Assembly: GCA_016714815.1 (NCBI GenBank)
Contig: JADKBZ010000032.1
Location: 62,001 to 126,000 of the forward strand
Direction: 5' to 3'
DNA from: Holophagales bacterium
GTDB lineage: Bacteria; Acidobacteriota; Thermoanaerobaculia; UBA5066
DNA: 64,000 bases
The position numbers were made by a program, and so were the translations under genes. The notes below the pieces were generated by a model. That model did not search any database, had not been told where the DNA came from, and saw only the letters and a list, made by a program, of their open reading frames with translations. Positions 44,101 through 52,541 of the stretch are shown here, in pieces. Numbering within the stretch: position 1 is the first letter of the stretch; each line of letters begins with the position of its first letter.

Positions 44101-44319
44101 GTGCGCGCGATCCGGGCGGACCTGCCGGTGGCGGTGGCATCGGGCTTCGTCGACGAGGCGCTGCGCACGCAGGCCGCCGAGGCCGGCGTCCGGGAGCTGA
44201 TCTTCAAGGCGAACGCGGCGGAAGAGCTGTGCGAGGCGCTGGCGCGGCTGGCGCGAGGTGTCGGAAAGAGGCCGGGGGCCGATGCCGTGCTGGCGGGTTC
44301 CGGCCGTGGCTACGGCTGA
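41167..44319 (+). CDS. Hybrid histidine kinase (PAS-PAS-GAF-PAS-HisKA-HATPase-REC)
   Basis: A 1050-residue soluble protein. PAS domains at about 85-205 and 215-325, a GAF domain (about 330-480, LGMDYVCIDRLEGD), a third PAS (about 490-615), HisKA with phospho-His in GGIAHDFNNILATI near 650, a full ATPase (VTNSMQAL, DDGEGM, FEPFFTT, GTGLGLS) and a C-terminal receiver with phospho-Asp in VVSDYNMPGMSG. The product should relay phosphate internally or to a partner. It probably works with the CheB-CheR-PAS protein encoded immediately before. It converges with the Ser/Thr kinase gene after 15 bases. Confidence 0.9.
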   Translation: MAEKDDRHGVSAELRRQAEEFARTGAGPSPEGLASLEGLENLEAISPEATRQTLHELRVHQIELEMQNEELRRVQLERDLAKARYFDLYDLAPVGYCTLSERGVILEANLTAATLLGVVRAALVRQPVSRFILKDDQDHYYLLRRQLFETGSPQATELRMVKQDGTLFWAHLATTVAKGEDGAPVGRLVLHDVTQRKQAEMALRESEERHRAILETAMDGFWLADQEGRLLQVNETYCRMSGYGAPELLAMRIPDLELVEKFDDTVARIRKIVAEGEDRFESRHRRKDGSVFDVEVSVQHRPAEGGTLVAFLRDITERKQRQAVLTFLAQTSSGTTAEPFFDLLARYLAESLGMDYVCIDRLEGDGLTARTLSVWSDGHFEDNVTYSLKDTPCGDVVGQTVCCFPANVCQFFPRDQALQELRADSYVGATLWSHAGKPIGLIAVIGRKPMANRAQAERTLAVVSGRAAGELERLIAEEALRENEAVLLEAQAILRAAMDCSPAGIAIADAPSGALRYVNDAGLFIRGGDRATVVNGIGIDQYVASWKMLDLDGRPLAAEEVPLARAILFGEKCSREFVIRRAVGDDRIVWANAAPITGPGGQVTAGVVVFLDVTERRQGEAAEASLQDQLRESHKMEAIGTLAGGIAHDFNNILATILGNVELARQDLSASPLALESLEEIRKAASRARDLVQQILSFSRRQPTERRRTALAPVIESTVRLLRATLPARLALDVRCDAEAPEVLADANQIGQVLVNLVTNSMQALRNGPGRIGIRLDTVTLDAALAESHPSLGAMRARRPGQTVRLTVTDDGEGMDPATLGRVFEPFFTTRAVNEGTGLGLSVVHGIVQGHEGAIVVESVPGKGSAFTVYLPAGGALGGGAARAGAPGVEMGARAGAAIPGGEGSVEGGGGQHILYLDDDEALVFLVDRLLKRRGLRVSGFTNQRAALDALRADPARFDLVVSDYNMPGMSGLDVAREVRAIRADLPVAVASGFVDEALRTQAAEAGVRELIFKANAAEELCEALARLARGVGKRPGADAVLAGSGRGYG

Positions 44320-44334
44320 ACCGGGCGCCCTCCG

Positions 44335-46857
44335 CTATCGGGCCGCCGGGCTCTTCGCAGCGCCGGGCGTGGCCTTCCACTTCGCGGCCTGGAGGCCGTG
44401 CCCGCGGCCGGGCTCGGCTACGTCCCACGACCCGTAGAACTCGACGAGAGCCTCGACGCACTTCTCGTGCCGCTCGGCGACTCCGGGCGCGGCCGCGAAG
44501 ACCCGCTCCGACGCGAGGAACTCCGGCTCGGCCTGACGGAAGCGCCCGAGCCGGGCGAGGGTGCGGCCGAGCCCCAGCCGGGCGTTGGCGGCTGGCCAGA
44601 AGTCCTTCCCGTTCGTCCGTTCGTACATCTCCGCGGCCTCGCGGTAGAGCGGCTCGGCCGCTGCGGCGTCCCCGCGGTCCAGGAGGAGGCGGGCCAGGTT
44701 TCCGAGGTCGGTCGCCGTGCTCATGTGACCGGCCGGGTAGAGGCGCCGCCGCATCGCCAGCGACTCGCGAAAGAGCGGCTCGGGCGAAACGAGGTCGCCA
44801 CGATCCTGGATCAGGAGGGCGAGGTTGTTGAGGCCGGTCGCGACGTACGGGTGGTCCCCCGGGAAGAGCCGCCGCCGCATTTCGAGCGTCTCGCGCGCCA
44901 GCGGCTCGGCTCCCGCGAGGTCGCCCTTGTTCTTGAGCAGCACGGCCAGGTTGTTGATGGAGCCCGCCAGCCGCGGATGGTCGCCCCCGTAGAGCCGCCG
45001 GCTCATCGCGAGAACCTCGCGGTAGAGCTTCTCGGCCCCTTCCACGTCGCCCGTCCCCCTGCCGCCGCCGATCATCAGCCCGGCCAGGTTGTTGAGGCTT
45101 TCGGCGACGTCCTCGTGGTCGCCTGGATAGAGGCGCCGGCGCATCTCCAGCGCCTGCCGCGCCAGCGGCTCGGCCGCGGCGGAATCCCCCTTGTCGTCGA
45201 GCAGCTGGGCCAGGTTGTTGATGTCGGTGGCGACCCGCGAATCGTCCCCGGGATAGAGGCGCTGATCCATCGCGAGCGCCTCGCGATAGAGGGGCTCGGC
45301 TGCCGTCAGGTCGCCCGTGTCGTTGAGCAGCTGCGCCAGGTCGCTCAGGGCCTCGGCCGTCTCCGCGTGGTCCCCTTTGCGCAGGGAGCGCGCCAGCGGC
45401 ACGGCCGGCGCCAGCATCTTCGACGCCTCGTCGTAGAGGGCCAGCTCGCGGAAGGCGGTGCCGATCGTCCCCCGGAGGCGCAGCTCGGCCTCGGGTGTCC
45501 GCGCGAGGTCTCCCTTCTCGATCCGGGTCGCGGCGGCGGTCATCATCTCCTTGAGCATCGTCGTGTCGCGCCCACGGGCGACACCCGGCTCGACGCCCTG
45601 CAGCATGTCCGACATGAACTCCGCGATCCGTTCCGCCTTGTCGCGCTCGGCGCGCGCCACGCGCGCCTGCCAGGAGATCCCGACGACGGCCGCCACCAGG
45701 GCCGCCGCCACGAGGCTCGTCGCGGCCACCGGGGCCCGGTGGCGCCGGACGAACTTGCGAAACCGGTAGACCTTGCTCGGCGGGGCCGCGGAGACCGGTT
45801 CGCCGGCGAGGTAGCGCCGGATGTCCAGGGCCAGCCCGCTCGCCGTTTCGTAGCGGCGCTGCCGGTCCTTCTCGAGCGCCTTCATCACGATCCAGTCCAG
45901 CTCGCCGCGGAGGATGGAGCTCAGCTTCGCCGGCTCGGTCCGGCGGCGGGCGGCGACGTTGACGAGCGTGTCGGCGGACTGGCTCAGGCGGCTGCTGGGG
46001 CTCGGCGGGTCGACCTCGCGGATGATCCGGGCGATCTCGGCGAACGCGGCGGAACGGAGGCGGCGGGAATCGACGGGCGTGTCGCCGGTCAAGAGCTCGT
46101 AGAGCAGCACCCCGAGCGCGTAGACGTCCGTCCGGGTGTCGATGTCCAGAGAGCCTTCGGCCTGCTCGGGGCTCATGTACTCCGGTGTCCCGATCAGCTG
46201 CCGGTGCCCGGTGAAGAGCGTCTTCTCGGTGAGGTTGCCCGCGGTGGCCTTGGCGATCCCGAAGTCGATGACCTTGACCCGGGGCTGTCCGTCGTGGACG
46301 GAGACCAGGACGTTCGACGGCTTGAGGTCGCGGTGGATGATCCCCTTGGTGTGGGCATGCTGCACGGCGGAGCAGATCTGCCCGAAGAGCTCCAGGCGCG
46401 CGGCGATGGAGAGGCTGTGCCGGTCGCAGTGCTCGGTCACCCGGAGGCCGTCCACGAGCTCCATTACGAAATAGGGCTGCCCGGTTTCCGTCGCCCCGGC
46501 GTCGAGCACCTTGGCGATGCCGGGGTGGTCCATCATCGCCAGGGCCTGGCGCTCCTGCTCGAAGCGGGCGACGACCTGGCGCGTGTCCATGCCGAGCTTG
46601 ATGACTTTCAGCGCGACGCGTCGCTTCACCGGCTCGGTCTGCTCCGCCAGGAAGACGGAGCCGAACCCGCCTTCCCCGATCAGCTGCAGCAGCTTGTAGG
46701 GCCCGATCTGCCGCCCGGTCCCTTCCGGGAGCAGGGTGTCGATCGTCGCGGCGCCCGAGAGAGGCGTGGCCGGATCGTCGAACGGGCCCGAGTCCTCGTC
46801 GCCGGTTCGGCCCTGGGTGTGCGGGGTGTCGTCCTTGCTCATGGCGTTTCCGCGCAT
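44335..46857 (-). CDS. Membrane Ser/Thr protein kinase with TPR repeats
   Basis: An 840-residue protein (ATG 46857; ATG 46842 with GGAAA before it is an equally good start). The PknB-type kinase domain (about 50-330) has GEGGFGSVFLA, Lys in VALKVIK, HRDLKPSN, DFGIAK and GTPEYMSPEQ, all intact. A single transmembrane helix (about 390-412) follows. The C-terminal half carries about eight kinesin-light-chain-like TPRs with a recurring NNLAxLLxxxGDxxxAEPL core and RRRLYPGDH spacers. It probably phosphorylates proteins recruited by the TPRs; with this topology the TPRs may be periplasmic. Confidence 0.9.
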   Translation of the reverse strand: MRGNAMSKDDTPHTQGRTGDEDSGPFDDPATPLSGAATIDTLLPEGTGRQIGPYKLLQLIGEGGFGSVFLAEQTEPVKRRVALKVIKLGMDTRQVVARFEQERQALAMMDHPGIAKVLDAGATETGQPYFVMELVDGLRVTEHCDRHSLSIAARLELFGQICSAVQHAHTKGIIHRDLKPSNVLVSVHDGQPRVKVIDFGIAKATAGNLTEKTLFTGHRQLIGTPEYMSPEQAEGSLDIDTRTDVYALGVLLYELLTGDTPVDSRRLRSAAFAEIARIIREVDPPSPSSRLSQSADTLVNVAARRRTEPAKLSSILRGELDWIVMKALEKDRQRRYETASGLALDIRRYLAGEPVSAAPPSKVYRFRKFVRRHRAPVAATSLVAAALVAAVVGISWQARVARAERDKAERIAEFMSDMLQGVEPGVARGRDTTMLKEMMTAAATRIEKGDLARTPEAELRLRGTIGTAFRELALYDEASKMLAPAVPLARSLRKGDHAETAEALSDLAQLLNDTGDLTAAEPLYREALAMDQRLYPGDDSRVATDINNLAQLLDDKGDSAAAEPLARQALEMRRRLYPGDHEDVAESLNNLAGLMIGGGRGTGDVEGAEKLYREVLAMSRRLYGGDHPRLAGSINNLAVLLKNKGDLAGAEPLARETLEMRRRLFPGDHPYVATGLNNLALLIQDRGDLVSPEPLFRESLAMRRRLYPAGHMSTATDLGNLARLLLDRGDAAAAEPLYREAAEMYERTNGKDFWPAANARLGLGRTLARLGRFRQAEPEFLASERVFAAAPGVAERHEKCVEALVEFYGSWDVAEPGRGHGLQAAKWKATPGAAKSPAAR

Positions 46858-47053
46858 CTCGGCGCGTCTTCAGCTCCGCGTTCTCGTCGTTTCGTAGTCC
46901 TGGTCGGGACGCTTCCGGACCTTTGTTGAGAGAGTATCTCGACTTCCCGATGCAGGATATGGCGTGCCCGGCCCGATCCTCCCGTTCGGCCTCCTCTCGC
47001 CCGCGCCGTCACGCGCTTGTTCCCCCGTCTGGACCGCCCTATCCTCGTCGGTC

Positions 47054-48796
47054 GTGCATGACGCCGCTGGCTTCGGCCCCGTCTCCCGCCCTCCCGGCCG
47101 CCCACGACCCGTCGAGAAGGAAACCCGGCGTCGCCGCCTTCGTGCCGCGTCCGTCGCCCTTCTCGCCCTTCTCGCTGCTGGCGGCTGGGCGTGCGCGACG
47201 ACGCAGAAGACCGGGCCGGGCGACACGGTCGCCACGCACGGCATGGTCGTCGCGGCCCACCCCGACGCGGCGCGGGCGGGGCTCGAGATCCTCCGGAGCG
47301 GCGGCAACGCGGTCGACGCGGCGGTGGCGGCGGCGTTCGCCCTCACCGTGGCCGAACCGAACGCCTCGGGCGTCGGCGGCGGAGGCTTCGCGCTGATCTC
47401 GATGGCCGGCGGGAGCCGGCCGGTGGTGGTCGACTACCGCGAGGCGGCCCCGCGCGCGGCGACTCCCGATCGCTACTACGCGGGCGAGGGGCTCGCCGCA
47501 CGGACCGAGGAAGGAGCGCTCGGCGTCGGCGTCCCCGGCCTCGTCGCGGGAGCGGCGAAGGCCCTCGAGCTGCACGGGTCGATGACGCTGGCCCAGGTCC
47601 TTCGGCCCGCGATCCGCCTCGCCCGGGAGGGCGTCGTCGTCACGCCGCGCCTCGCGGGGATCATCGCGGACAAGTTCGAAAAGCTCTCCCGCTACCCGGC
47701 GGCGGCCGCGGTTTACCTCCCTGACGGACTCCCGCCAGAGGCTGGCGCGCGGCTCGTGAACGAGGACCTCGCCCGCACCCTCGAGTCGATCGCCGCCGGA
47801 GGGCCCGCCGTCTTCTACGAGGGGCCGCTCGGACGCGCGATCGTCGCCGACGTGAAGGGCCGGGGAGGTTTTCTCGAGGAGGGCGACCTCGCGGGCTACA
47901 AGGCGATCGTCCGCGAGCCGGTTCGGGGGAGCTATCGGGGCACGGAAGTCCTCTCGGCCTCCCCGCCGACCGCGGGTGGGACGGCTCTCGTCGAGCTGCT
48001 GAACGTTCTCGAGGCGTTCGATCTCGCGGGCTGGGGACGGAACGACGTCCGGACTCTGCACGTCATCGCCGAGGCCTCGAAGATGGTCTTCGTCGACAAG
48101 GCGGCGACGAACGGCGACCCGGACTTCGTGAAGGTTCCGGTCGCGGCTCTCACGAGCAGGGAGCACGCGAAGAGCCTCGCCGCGCGGATCCGGCTCGACG
48201 CCGCCCGCTTCGACTACGAGGCCGGCGCGCTCGCCGCCTCCGACTCCCCGAGCACGTCGCACGTCTCCGTCGTCGACGGCGCGGGGAACGCCGTCGCCCT
48301 CACCCAGAGCGTGAACCTCTACTTCGGGTCGGGCCTCGTGGCCCCCGGGACCGGCTTCGTCCTGAACAACCACCTCGCCGACTTCGACACCGAGCCGGGC
48401 CACCCCAACTCGATCGGACCCGGCCGGCGGCCGTCGAGCAGCATCGCGCCGACGATCCTCCGGAAGGGGGGCAAGCCCTACCTCGTCCTCGGGACGCCGG
48501 GCGCCTCCCGGATCGTCACCGCCCTGGCGGAGATCGTCGTCAACACCGTCGACTTCGGCATGGGGGTCGACGAGGCGATCGAGGCGCCGCGCATTCACGC
48601 CGTGGGGAAGACGCTGGAGGTCGAAGGGGGGATTCCGGACGACGTCGTGAAGGGACTGTCGGCTCTCGGCCACACCGTCAAGACGTATCCGCCGCACGAC
48701 GACCACTTCGGCGGCGCCCACGTGATCCGCGTCGAGAAGGGCCGCCTCGTGGGCGGGGCCGACTCGCGCCGCGACGGGGTGGCCGCCGGCTACTGA
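47054..48796 (+). CDS. ggt: Gamma-glutamyltransferase (poly-gamma-glutamate processing), probable lipoprotein
   Basis: About 580 residues from GTG 47054; the frame is open back to 46964 and the start is not fixed. A basic region and helix end in GGWACATTQ, a likely lipoprotein signal. The Ntn-hydrolase core has GLEILRSGGNAVDAAVA near the N-terminus. The nucleophile Thr is in SPSTSHVSVVD, where most enzymes have TTH. RPSSSIAPTI and GTPGASRI line the glutamate site. The enzyme autocleaves and transfers or hydrolyses gamma-glutamyl bonds. It overlaps the end of the convergent PgsW gene by 7 bases, so a CapD-like role in trimming or anchoring the polymer is likely. Confidence 0.85.
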   Translation: MHDAAGFGPVSRPPGRPRPVEKETRRRRLRAASVALLALLAAGGWACATTQKTGPGDTVATHGMVVAAHPDAARAGLEILRSGGNAVDAAVAAAFALTVAEPNASGVGGGGFALISMAGGSRPVVVDYREAAPRAATPDRYYAGEGLAARTEEGALGVGVPGLVAGAAKALELHGSMTLAQVLRPAIRLAREGVVVTPRLAGIIADKFEKLSRYPAAAAVYLPDGLPPEAGARLVNEDLARTLESIAAGGPAVFYEGPLGRAIVADVKGRGGFLEEGDLAGYKAIVREPVRGSYRGTEVLSASPPTAGGTALVELLNVLEAFDLAGWGRNDVRTLHVIAEASKMVFVDKAATNGDPDFVKVPVAALTSREHAKSLAARIRLDAARFDYEAGALAASDSPSTSHVSVVDGAGNAVALTQSVNLYFGSGLVAPGTGFVLNNHLADFDTEPGHPNSIGPGRRPSSSIAPTILRKGGKPYLVLGTPGASRIVTALAEIVVNTVDFGMGVDEAIEAPRIHAVGKTLEVEGGIPDDVVKGLSALGHTVKTYPPHDDHFGGAHVIRVEKGRLVGGADSRRDGVAAGY

Positions 48797-49776
48797 GGGC
48801 CCACGCCCCACCGGAGGGCGAGGTCGCGGACGTTGAGGAGGTGGAGGACCGGGACGCCCCGCTCGGCGAAGCGGGCCATCGCTCCGCGGTCCGCGCCGAG
48901 GTCGAACGGCATCCCGCGGAGGAAGCCGTTCGCGAGGTGCAGGAACGCGGTCGAGCGGCCGAGGCTCGCCTCGTTGCCGCCGCAGTTGACGTAGAGCGCC
49001 ACGGGCCGGCCGCCCGCTCGACGGGCGTAGAGGTCGAGGCGCCGGCTGATCGACTCCTCGAGGCTCGAGGGCGCGAGGAGCTCGGCTCCGAGGGCCGCGG
49101 CCGCGGCCGCGGCGATGCGCTTCGCCAGCGCTCGCGCTTCGGGCTCGAGGTCGGCGCCGGCATCGCCGCCGCCTCCGACCGAGACCGCGAAGCTCGCTCG
49201 GGGAACGACCCCCGCGGCCACGAGCCGCGCCTCCATCTCGGGCCAGGTGAAGCCTGGCTCGGTCGCGCCCCAGGTCGACGCCGTGACCGAGGAGACGGCG
49301 ACGAGCCGCGCGTCGAGCCCGGTGCAGGCGGAGACGACCGCGAGGTTCAGGCCCGGGAACGAGCCGGAGAAGCTCGCCGCGACGACGTCCCCTTCCCCCA
49401 CGCCCGCGGCGCGGAGTCGCCGGACGAGCTCGCCGGCCCAGCGGGGCGAGGTGGAAAGCCGCTTGGCCTCGAGGCTCCCGAGGGTCGTCACGAGAGGGGT
49501 CAGCTCGGCGCCGAGGAGGCCGGCCTCCCGCTCGAGGGCTCCCTCGGGCCGGGGGACGCCGGCTCTCGTCTTGGCCTCGGCGAGGAAGGCTGAGGCGCGC
49601 GCCATCCGCGCCTCCGCGGCGGCGGCGCGGGCCTCGACCGCGGAGTTGCCCGGAGCGCGGCGGGTGACCCGCGGCCCGAAGAGGCTCCACGCGGCGACCG
49701 CGACCAGAGCTGCGGCGACGAGAGTTCCCGCCGGGACGCGCGACCTTCGGACGAGGGGCGGCGCGTCGAGCCTCAC
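48790..49776 (-). CDS. pgsW: Poly-gamma-glutamate system protein PgsW-like
   Basis: A 328-residue protein from GTG 49776, overlapping the pgsC TGA (GTGA). One N-terminal helix (about 12-32, AGTLVAAALVAVAAWSLF) anchors an extracytoplasmic domain with VAASFSGSFPGLNLAV, STWGATEPGFTWPEME, VSVGGGGD and VNCGGNEASLG. This matches the gamma-Glu system protein family (TIGR04332 type), found beside PgsB and PgsC and thought to replace PgsA/CapA in export. It is the last gene of the locus. The molecular role is unproven. Confidence 0.8.
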   Translation of the reverse strand: MRLDAPPLVRRSRVPAGTLVAAALVAVAAWSLFGPRVTRRAPGNSAVEARAAAAEARMARASAFLAEAKTRAGVPRPEGALEREAGLLGAELTPLVTTLGSLEAKRLSTSPRWAGELVRRLRAAGVGEGDVVAASFSGSFPGLNLAVVSACTGLDARLVAVSSVTASTWGATEPGFTWPEMEARLVAAGVVPRASFAVSVGGGGDAGADLEPEARALAKRIAAAAAAALGAELLAPSSLEESISRRLDLYARRAGGRPVALYVNCGGNEASLGRSTAFLHLANGFLRGMPFDLGADRGAMARFAERGVPVLHLLNVRDLALRWGVGPQ

Positions 49777-50216
49777 GCAATCCACGGAAGGAGGAGAACG
49801 AGAAGGACGCGGACGACGACGGCGACGAAAAGCGTGACCGCGACCGTCGGGACGACGCCCTGGGAGGCGGCTTCGCTCGCGATGAGGCCGGGGACGATGT
49901 GCCCGATGACGCGGGCGTCGACCGGCTGCGCCGGGAGAGAGAGGAGAAGCCGCTCGACCAGGACGTTCAGGAGGAAGCCGGCGAGGACCGCGACCGCGAG
50001 CCTCCGCCGACCGTAGAGGACGACGAGGCGCGACAGGCCGAACTTCACGAGCGCCCACGTCGCGAGCGCGACGGCGACGGTCGTGGCGAGCCGGCCCGGC
50101 TGGTCGAGGTGGAGGGCGAGGTAGCCGGGAACGACGAGGCCGGCGGCCGAGACGCCGACGACCTCGCTCACGAGGAGGCTCACCGCGATGCCGAGCGCGA
50201 TCGCGAGCTCAACCAC
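49773..50216 (-). CDS. pgsC: Poly-gamma-glutamate synthesis membrane subunit PgsC/CapC
   Basis: A 147-residue protein of normal PgsC length with four to five helices. GLVVPGYLALHLDQPGR near residue 26 is the family signature, and GHIVPGLIASEA is the second conserved loop. It pairs with PgsB to form the membrane synthase/export unit. Start GTG 50216 overlaps the pgsB 3' end by 8 bases, and its TGA overlaps the pgsW GTG. Confidence 0.9.
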   Translation of the reverse strand: MVELAIALGIAVSLLVSEVVGVSAAGLVVPGYLALHLDQPGRLATTVAVALATWALVKFGLSRLVVLYGRRRLAVAVLAGFLLNVLVERLLLSLPAQPVDARVIGHIVPGLIASEAASQGVVPTVAVTLFVAVVVRVLLVLLLPWIA

Positions 50217-51336
50217 GGGGCGATCCTCCCACGATCGCGTCGGCCGGCAGGCCGCGCGTGTTCCCGCAGAGGACGACGGCGGCGGCGCCGGAGCTCTCGA
50301 CGGCTGCGCGCAGCCGGCCCACCGGCACGAACGGAAACGCCGGCCCTGCCGTGGGCCGGGCCGTCCGGGCGAGGCCGAGCGCCGGCCGGTCGCCGGTGAG
50401 GAGAACGCGCGCGCCGGGGAGTGCTGCCAGCGAAGGGACGAAGCGCCGGAGGCGGTCCGGGCGGTCGTGGCGGTGGTTGTAGATCGCGAGGACGGGCCCG
50501 GCGACGGAAGAGAGGAGAGTCGAGGTCCGGCAGAGGAGCGCGAACGACTCGGGGTCGTTCGCCGCGCGCGCGTCGAGGAGCGCGACGTCCCGGCCCGCCA
50601 CGCGGACGACGCGCTCGCGGAACGCGCCCGGGTCCGCGGCGGCGGAGGCCATCGCGCCGCGCGCGACGTCGTCCGGCACGCCCAGGAGCCGCGTCACCTC
50701 GAGCGCCGTCGCGACGTCTTCCTCGAGCCACGCGGTCCCCGTGCCGGAGGGCGGACCGGCGACGACGACCCGCGTCCCGAGCGCGGCGGCCCGCTCCCGA
50801 AAGAGCTCGACGAAGTCGGGCGTGCCGAGGACGAGGACGCCGCCGCGCGGCACCGTCGCCGCGAGCGACGCGGCGATCTCCGCGAGGGTCGAGCCCATCA
50901 CCTCGGTGTGGTCGGTCCTGACGTTCGTGACGACGCCGATCGTCGCCCCCACCATCTCCCGCTCCGCCGCGTACTGGAGGTCGGGCCGGATCGCCATGCA
51001 CTCCACGACGGCCGCCCGGGCGCCGAGGCGCCGGGCGAGGAGGAGAAAGCGAAGCTCCTCGCGGATGTTCACCGGCCCGATGCGGCGGACGGGGCGCTCG
51101 GTCCCTTCGGGCAGGAGGACGCGGGCCTCGGTCCCGGTGACCCGCGCCAGCGTCGGGACGCCGTGGGCGCGAAGGGCCGCGGCGATCAGGCGCGTTACGG
51201 TCGACTTGCCCCGCGTGCCGTTCACGTGGACCCGGATCGGCACGGCGGCGCGGGCGCGGTCGCGGAGCAGCCGCTCCGCGAGGCCGGCCGTGAGGAGCAC
51301 GGCGAGGCAGCCCGCGATCGCGGCCGTCTCGCTCAC
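50209..51336 (-). CDS. pgsB: Poly-gamma-glutamate synthase PgsB/CapB (Mur-ligase-like)
   Basis: A 375-residue protein from GTG 51336, overlapping the upstream TGA (GTGA). One N-terminal helix (about 4-20) then the ATP-binding loop HVNGTRGKSTVTRLIAAAL. VVECMAIRPDLQYAAE and TNVRTDHTEVMG are conserved Mur-ligase-like motifs of the family. It is an amide ligase that activates the gamma-carboxylate of glutamate with ATP and extends the chain at the membrane with PgsC. Length is normal for the family. Confidence 0.93.
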   Translation of the reverse strand: MSETAAIAGCLAVLLTAGLAERLLRDRARAAVPIRVHVNGTRGKSTVTRLIAAALRAHGVPTLARVTGTEARVLLPEGTERPVRRIGPVNIREELRFLLLARRLGARAAVVECMAIRPDLQYAAEREMVGATIGVVTNVRTDHTEVMGSTLAEIAASLAATVPRGGVLVLGTPDFVELFRERAAALGTRVVVAGPPSGTGTAWLEEDVATALEVTRLLGVPDDVARGAMASAAADPGAFRERVVRVAGRDVALLDARAANDPESFALLCRTSTLLSSVAGPVLAIYNHRHDRPDRLRRFVPSLAALPGARVLLTGDRPALGLARTARPTAGPAFPFVPVGRLRAAVESSGAAAVVLCGNTRGLPADAIVGGSPRG

Positions 51337-52388
51337 GGGTGGAGGAGCTCCGCGAGAGTCTTCGCGCCGGCAGGGCCGAAACCGGGGTCGAGGGCGAGCT
51401 CGATCCGGCGTCTGGCGGGCGCTTCGGCGGACCAGACCCCGACGACGGCCAGGACGGTCTGGAGGTGCGCCGCGACCCGCGAGGCGAGCGGATACGCGGC
51501 GTCGTCGACCGGGTCGACGGCGAGTGCTCCGGTCGCCTGGTTCGGGTTCGGGGTCTCGACGAGGAAGGCGAGGGCGCCCGTCGCTTCGCCCCATTCGCGG
51601 TGGGACAGGCCTCGGAACCCCTCGTCCGAGACTTCCAGCTTCATCGGGAGGCCCGCGGCGTCGAGGTCGAGGACGGCGGCCGCGGCCAGGTCGAGAGCCC
51701 GCGGGTGGGCCACGATCATCCAGGCGAGGCGCGAGTCGGGAGAGGCCTCGTGGAGGTCGAAGGCGAGGTCGGCCTGCTCTTTCCGCAGGAGCTCGACGAT
51801 CGCGAAGGCGACGCGTTGCGTCAGCGGGCCGTCGGCGGAGCCTGGATAGGCGCGGTCGAGGTTGCGGGCCTCGCTCCCGCCAAGGGCCTTCGCCGCCCCG
51901 GGGAGGTTCACCTCGACGGGGTCTGGCGCGCCCTGGTGCGCCGGGTTCGTGAGGCGCGAGCCGAACCGGAACCGGCGAAGTCCGGACGGCGTTTCGATCG
52001 TGATCCACTCTGGTACCGGCCGGTCGTCGTCCCTCACGGTCACAGCGGAGCTGTTGGCGCGCGGAACGACGACGAGGCGGCCGCGGCGCACGCGGGCGGT
52101 CTCGACGAGCGCCGTGGCGGCAAAGACCCCTGCGATCTCGTTCCCGTGCGTCCCGGCGACGACGACGAGCGTCCCGCCCGGCTCCTTACCCTCGAGGACG
52201 AAGACGGGCGTGTCCCCGGGGGTGCCGGCGAGTGAAGGAAGCCAGCTCGAGAGCAACAGAGTTCGTGTGACTCCAGGGCCGGGGTGGAGGTCGTGCGTCG
52301 CGGACGTGCACGCCGGACTCGCGATCGCGAGCGCCCCGACGGCGAGGACTACTGGCAGCGGGAGGGGAGCGCGCCGCCGGAAGATCAC
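51333..52388 (-). CDS. M14/AstE-AspA-type zinc hydrolase 1 of the poly-gamma-glutamate locus
   Basis: A 351-residue protein from GTG 52388, which overlaps the small upstream gene (GTGA). An N-terminal signal or lipoprotein segment (ASPACTS) is followed by the zinc motif GTHGNEIAG (His and Glu ligands) and later FDLHEA (third ligand). LDRAYPGSADG and the following region resemble succinylglutamate desuccinylase/aspartoacylase-type M14 enzymes. Being exported and directly before pgsB, it may cut glutamyl amides at chain ends. A paralogue at 54500-55639 shares LAGTPGDTPV and most core motifs. Confidence 0.8.
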   Translation of the reverse strand: MIFRRRAPLPLPVVLAVGALAIASPACTSATHDLHPGPGVTRTLLLSSWLPSLAGTPGDTPVFVLEGKEPGGTLVVVAGTHGNEIAGVFAATALVETARVRRGRLVVVPRANSSAVTVRDDDRPVPEWITIETPSGLRRFRFGSRLTNPAHQGAPDPVEVNLPGAAKALGGSEARNLDRAYPGSADGPLTQRVAFAIVELLRKEQADLAFDLHEASPDSRLAWMIVAHPRALDLAAAAVLDLDAAGLPMKLEVSDEGFRGLSHREWGEATGALAFLVETPNPNQATGALAVDPVDDAAYPLASRVAAHLQTVLAVVGVWSAEAPARRRIELALDPGFGPAGAKTLAELLHP

Positions 52389-52531
52389 TTCACGAGCAGG
52401 ATGCGAAGGAGGAGCGGGACGAGGACCATCCCGCCGACGACCCTCGTTCCGGGCGCCGTGCTCTTTCTGAGGGTGACGACGAGGACGAGCAGGGCGAGGA
52501 GCGCTGCGATGAAGCGGTAGACGGTCAGCAT
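52385..52531 (-). CDS. 48-aa two-helix membrane protein
   Basis: ATG 52531 behind AAGGAG, 10 bases after the permease stop. It encodes 48 residues with two hydrophobic segments (FIAALLALLVLVVTL and MVLVPLLLRILLV). Its TGA overlaps the next GTG. No family was recognised. A possible role is accessory subunit of the TRAP-type permease or synthase; the tight operon fit supports it being real. Confidence 0.65.
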   Translation of the reverse strand: MLTVYRFIAALLALLVLVVTLRKSTAPGTRVVGGMVLVPLLLRILLVK

Positions 52532-52541
52532 CGGGACTCCT

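Noticed and set aside
44398..46929. About 840-codon plus-strand frame opposite the Ser/Thr kinase
   Set aside because: It mirrors the kinase/TPR gene. Composition is repetitive Arg/Glu/Val with no motifs.
46964..47053. N-terminal extension of the gamma-glutamyltransferase
   Set aside because: It would place about 30 non-signal residues before the basic/hydrophobic export signal, and no ribosome-binding site supports it; the exact start nevertheless remains open.
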